A stretch of DNA of 64,000 nucleotides, taken from Verrucomicrobiota bacterium. GTDB lineage: Bacteria; Verrucomicrobiota; Verrucomicrobiia; CAIQCK01. Positions within the stretch are counted from its first letter, which is position 1, and each line of letters begins with the position of its first letter. Of the stretch, positions 61,242-64,000 are shown in pieces. The position numbers and the translations under genes are program-made. Under the pieces are notes generated by a model. That model worked only from the letters and a program-made list of their open reading frames with translations, had not been told where the DNA came from and made no database searches. The stretch covers positions 1-64,000 of the forward strand of contig JAPLTX010000012.1 in the NCBI GenBank assembly GCA_026397915.1, given 5' to 3'.

Positions 61242-63290
61242 ATGAACAAAATCTTAACGACACTCACATTGATTGCTTTCGCCCTGTTTGGCGGCGGCTG
61301 CGCTGACCAAGCCGCAGACGGCACGAAAGCAGCCCCGGCGGCAGGCCCAGCACCGACAGCGGCGCCGGCCGTTGCGCAGGAGAAGTTCCAGCCGACGCTC
61401 GACTCGCTCAAGCAATACGAGTGCCCCGACTGGTTCCGCGACGCGAAGTTCGGCATCTGGGCGCACTGGGGGCCGCAGGCCGTGCCGATGGACGGCGACT
61501 GGTATGCGCGCGGCATGTATGAGCCGGGCAACAAGCATTACAAGTATCACCTCGAGCACTACGGCCATCCCTCGGAGTTCGGCTACAAGGACATCATCCC
61601 GCTCTGGAAGGCTGAGAAGTGGAACCCCGACCGCCTGATGGCGCTCTACAAGAAAGCCGGCGCGAAGTATTTCGTCAGCATGGGGACGCATCACGACAAC
61701 TTCTTCCTCTGGAAATCCAAGCTCCACAAGTGGAACGCCGCCAACATGGGGCCGCACCGCGACGTCGTCGGCGACTGGCAGAAGGCGGCGAAGAAACACG
61801 GCCTGCGCTTTGGCGTCTCGGAGCATCTCGGCGCGAGCTTCACGTGGTTCCAGAGCAGCCACCGCGCGGACAAGGATGGGCCGAAGGCGGGCGTGCCTTA
61901 CGATGGCGCGAACCCGAAGTTCTGGGACCTCTACCATTTCCCCGCCGAGCCGGACGACAAGGCGTGGTATAGCACCAACCCCAAGTGGCACCAGCAGTGG
62001 ACCACCGCGATCCGGGAACTGGTGGACAACTACAAGCCCGACCTGCTCTACACCGACGGCGTCGTTCCGTTCGGCACCAACCACGCCGTCGGCCTCAGCA
62101 TGATCGCCCACCTCTACAACAGCAGCGCCGCGCGCAACAAAGGCAAGGTCGAGGTCATCTACAACTGCAAACAAAAATCCGACGGCCGCTGGGTCGAGGA
62201 CCTCGAACGCGGCATCATGCCGAAGATCGAGCCTTACCCGTGGCAGACCGACACCTCCATCGGCGACTGGTTCTACAACCGCAACTGGAAGTTCCGCCCG
62301 CTGAGCTGGGTCGTCCACACCCTCGTGGACAACGTCAGCAAGAACGGCAACCTCCTCCTCAACGTCGTCCAGCGCCCCGACGGCTCGCTCGATGCCGAGG
62401 TCGAGCAGATGCTCAAGGACATGGCCGACTGGACCGCCATCCACGGCGAAGCCATCTTCGGCTCGCGGCCGTGGCTCGTCTATGGCGAAGGCCCCGTCCG
62501 CGCCAAGGGCGGCCACTTCAAGGAAGACTTCAAGTATTCCTCCAAGGACATCCGCTTCACCACCAAGGGCGCCACCCTCTACGCCACCGCCCTCGGCTGG
62601 CCGCAGGACGGCCGCATCACCATCCGCTCCCTCGCCAAGCCCGCGGGCCGGATCGTTCAAATCACATCGGGCGGCGGAGCAACTACTACTGTTGCCATTG
62701 ATCTCGGCAACAACATCACCGCCGTCAGCCTCCTCGGCTCCTACGCGCAGCTCGGCTGGAAACAAACCGCCGACGGCCTCGTCGTCACCCTCCCCGCGCA
62801 GAAGGTCTCCGAACTCACCGTCACCCTGAAGATCACCGGCACCAACCTCAGGCCCGTGCCGTTCGAGCAGGTCTTCGAGCCGATCCACGCCGACGACAAG
62901 GGCAACTTCAGCCTCCGCGCCGACGATGCCGACCTCCACGGCAGCCGCATCAAACAGGAAACCAAGGGCGTCCACACCCACATCGGCTTCTGGGACAAGA
63001 GCAGCGAATGGGTCTCGTGGAAGGTGAAGTTCGACGCCCCCGGCAAGTTCAAGGTCAGCGCCCAATGCGCCACCGTCCACGACGGCGCGGAGTTTGCCGT
63101 CGAGCTGGCCGGCAAACGCCTCGCCGCCAAGGCCCCCAAGACCGCCGCCTGGGACGAGTTCAAGAACATCAGCCTCGGCCAGATCGAGATCACCCAGCCC
63201 GGCGAACAACTCGTCGCCGTCCGCGCCAAGGACCCGGCCAAGTGGAAGGCCATCAACCTCCGCGCCGTCCGCCTCCAAGCCGCGCAGTGA
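61242..63290 (+). CDS. alpha-L-fucosidase, GH29, exported
   Basis: 682 residues with a signal peptide (TLTLIAFALFGGGC; a Cys follows, but the position -3 is Gly, so lipoprotein is uncertain). GH29 barrel: WFRDAKFGIWAHWGPQAVP, MYEPGNKHYKYHLEHYGHPSEFGY, KYFVSMGTHHDNFFLW, and the nucleophile region PDLLYTDGVVP (Asp near residue 271). SKNGNLLLNVVQRPDGS ends the barrel; a beta-sandwich (about 430-530) and a C-terminal beta module (about 540-682) follow. Removes terminal fucose from glycans. It ends the carbohydrate group and is the last complete gene. Confidence 0.95.
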   Translation: MNKILTTLTLIAFALFGGGCADQAADGTKAAPAAGPAPTAAPAVAQEKFQPTLDSLKQYECPDWFRDAKFGIWAHWGPQAVPMDGDWYARGMYEPGNKHYKYHLEHYGHPSEFGYKDIIPLWKAEKWNPDRLMALYKKAGAKYFVSMGTHHDNFFLWKSKLHKWNAANMGPHRDVVGDWQKAAKKHGLRFGVSEHLGASFTWFQSSHRADKDGPKAGVPYDGANPKFWDLYHFPAEPDDKAWYSTNPKWHQQWTTAIRELVDNYKPDLLYTDGVVPFGTNHAVGLSMIAHLYNSSAARNKGKVEVIYNCKQKSDGRWVEDLERGIMPKIEPYPWQTDTSIGDWFYNRNWKFRPLSWVVHTLVDNVSKNGNLLLNVVQRPDGSLDAEVEQMLKDMADWTAIHGEAIFGSRPWLVYGEGPVRAKGGHFKEDFKYSSKDIRFTTKGATLYATALGWPQDGRITIRSLAKPAGRIVQITSGGGATTTVAIDLGNNITAVSLLGSYAQLGWKQTADGLVVTLPAQKVSELTVTLKITGTNLRPVPFEQVFEPIHADDKGNFSLRADDADLHGSRIKQETKGVHTHIGFWDKSSEWVSWKVKFDAPGKFKVSAQCATVHDGAEFAVELAGKRLAAKAPKTAAWDEFKNISLGQIEITQPGEQLVAVRAKDPAKWKAINLRAVRLQAAQ

Positions 63291-63355
63291 GCGGCAAGGT
63301 GGAGCGCGACCTCCGGGCGCGCTAGTCGTGGCTGCGGCGGGAAAGCCAGCGTGAA

Positions 63356-64000
63356 CTACGGCTTGAGGTTCTTCGGCATGACCGAGTAGTTCGTTCCGTT
63401 GACTGTTATCACCAGCGGCAGTTTCTTGATTGTGTCTAGCTCTCTTGCCAACGAAACATCACCGAAGGTGTATCCTTCAAAACCCTTCGCATAAGCAGCG
63501 TGGCGCACGGCATACGGCAAGAGTCTTTCGGTGGCGTAACAATGCAATTTGCAATACATATCCCACTGCTGATCCAACCAGTCCGGTCTGCACCAAGGTT
63601 CTTCACTGAACATCGGAAATTTGGAGGCGAAACAAGAAACTCCTTTGGTTGCCAATTCGTCCAGTAGCTTTTCGATTTCGGGGTTTACGGGCTCGTTGAC
63701 CCGAGTTGTGTCAATTACCCCTAAAACCCCCAAGGGAATATCAGGCTCGATGACGATGTCTGATCTCTCAGCTTTCGTGATCTTCACTGGCAACCGAAGT
63801 CGGTCATTCTCCCCGCCGATAGCGATGCCAGGCAAACCAAGTGGACTATCATATTGGAGAGACACTCGCCAATCCTCCGTGACCCAATACACTTCATAAT
63901 CATAAAGCGGTTTCCAGCCACTCGCTGGCTTCGATGGTTCACAAGGGTAGGCAACAATTGCCCTGACGGCACGGCTGTTATTCCAAACAGGTAGTATCTT
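63356..64000 (-). CDS. unknown protein, 5' end cut by window
   Basis: Minus-strand frame open from base 64000 to a stop at 63356, so the start lies beyond the window; the track start (GTG at 63892) is internal. 214 codons visible. The sequence has mixed beta-strand features (YDYEVYWVTEDWRVSLQYD), a conserved-looking DIVIEPDIPLGVLGVID, FASKFPMFSEEPWCRPDW and a helical stretch CYATERLLPYAVRHAAYAKG, and ends NGTNYSVMPKNLKP. The region is visibly less GC-rich than neighbours, which may mean later acquisition. I do not recognise it. Convergent with the GH29 gene. Confidence 0.7.
   Translation of the reverse strand, partial: KILPVWNNSRAVRAIVAYPCEPSKPASGWKPLYDYEVYWVTEDWRVSLQYDSPLGLPGIAIGGENDRLRLPVKITKAERSDIVIEPDIPLGVLGVIDTTRVNEPVNPEIEKLLDELATKGVSCFASKFPMFSEEPWCRPDWLDQQWDMYCKLHCYATERLLPYAVRHAAYAKGFEGYTFGDVSLARELDTIKKLPLVITVNGTNYSVMPKNLKP

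Overview
The window is GC-rich, bacterial and gene-dense, and probably comes from a Verrucomicrobiota genome (Pedosphaera/Limisphaerales-like). This is inferred from the gene mix: many Tat-exported Gfo/Idh/MocA oxidoreductases, DUF1080 and HEAT-repeat secreted proteins, a T5SS/PEP-CTERM-type repeat autotransporter, a pseudokinase-LRR protein, and short palindromic REP-like elements of the GTAG-x-GGCATC-x-GCC type. No rRNA, tRNA, CRISPR array or insertion sequence was seen. Both ends of the window cut through genes.

Layout. 1-8.7 kb: the 3' part of a RecD2-type helicase; a membrane class III adenylate cyclase; a divergent 1337-residue protein made of about 50 Cys/His/Trp repeats followed by GLUG repeats; and a small unknown gene. 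8.8-19 kb: a class III aminotransferase; then a tightly packed run of two duplicated exported proteins, a family B DNA polymerase, an MscS channel fused to a cyclic-nucleotide-binding domain, and an SGNH hydrolase; then rmuC and a divergent small protein that looks like a Whirly-fold ssDNA-binding protein. 19.2-25.2 kb: an exported FAD oxidoreductase overlapping a sialidase-like propeller protein, and a membrane LtaS-like enzyme.

25.3-37 kb holds one long minus-strand operon-like series, Gfo4 - FG-GAP - Gfo3 (frameshifted, internally deleted) - HEAT2 - DUF1080 - Gfo2 - (DUF1080 scar) - Gfo1 - HEAT1. It reads as a periplasmic sugar-oxidation cluster that grew by duplication. The leader in front of Gfo4 is duplicated about 7 kb away in front of a 1628-residue autotransporter. 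Between the two copies lies a Tat-exported metallo-beta-lactamase-fold hydrolase.

44-50.3 kb: a Tat-exported sugar isomerase-like protein; an ArsR regulator, CobW GTPase and aquaglyceroporin set with a palindrome between regulator and GTPase; and a kinase-like protein with LRRs that lacks the catalytic HRD aspartate. 50.4-64 kb: a single-chain type IIG restriction-modification enzyme; purF-purM; and a carbohydrate group (SGNH hydrolase, DUF493 protein, GH97, phosphohexomutase, GH29 fucosidase), ending in a truncated unknown gene.

Functional themes are periplasmic glycan and sugar processing (Tat oxidoreductases, DUF1080, GH97, GH29, SGNH), DNA maintenance (RecD2, PolB, RmuC, Whirly-like, R-M), and possible cAMP signalling (cyclase and cNMP-binding channel). 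All assignments are by eye from motifs; no database search was run.
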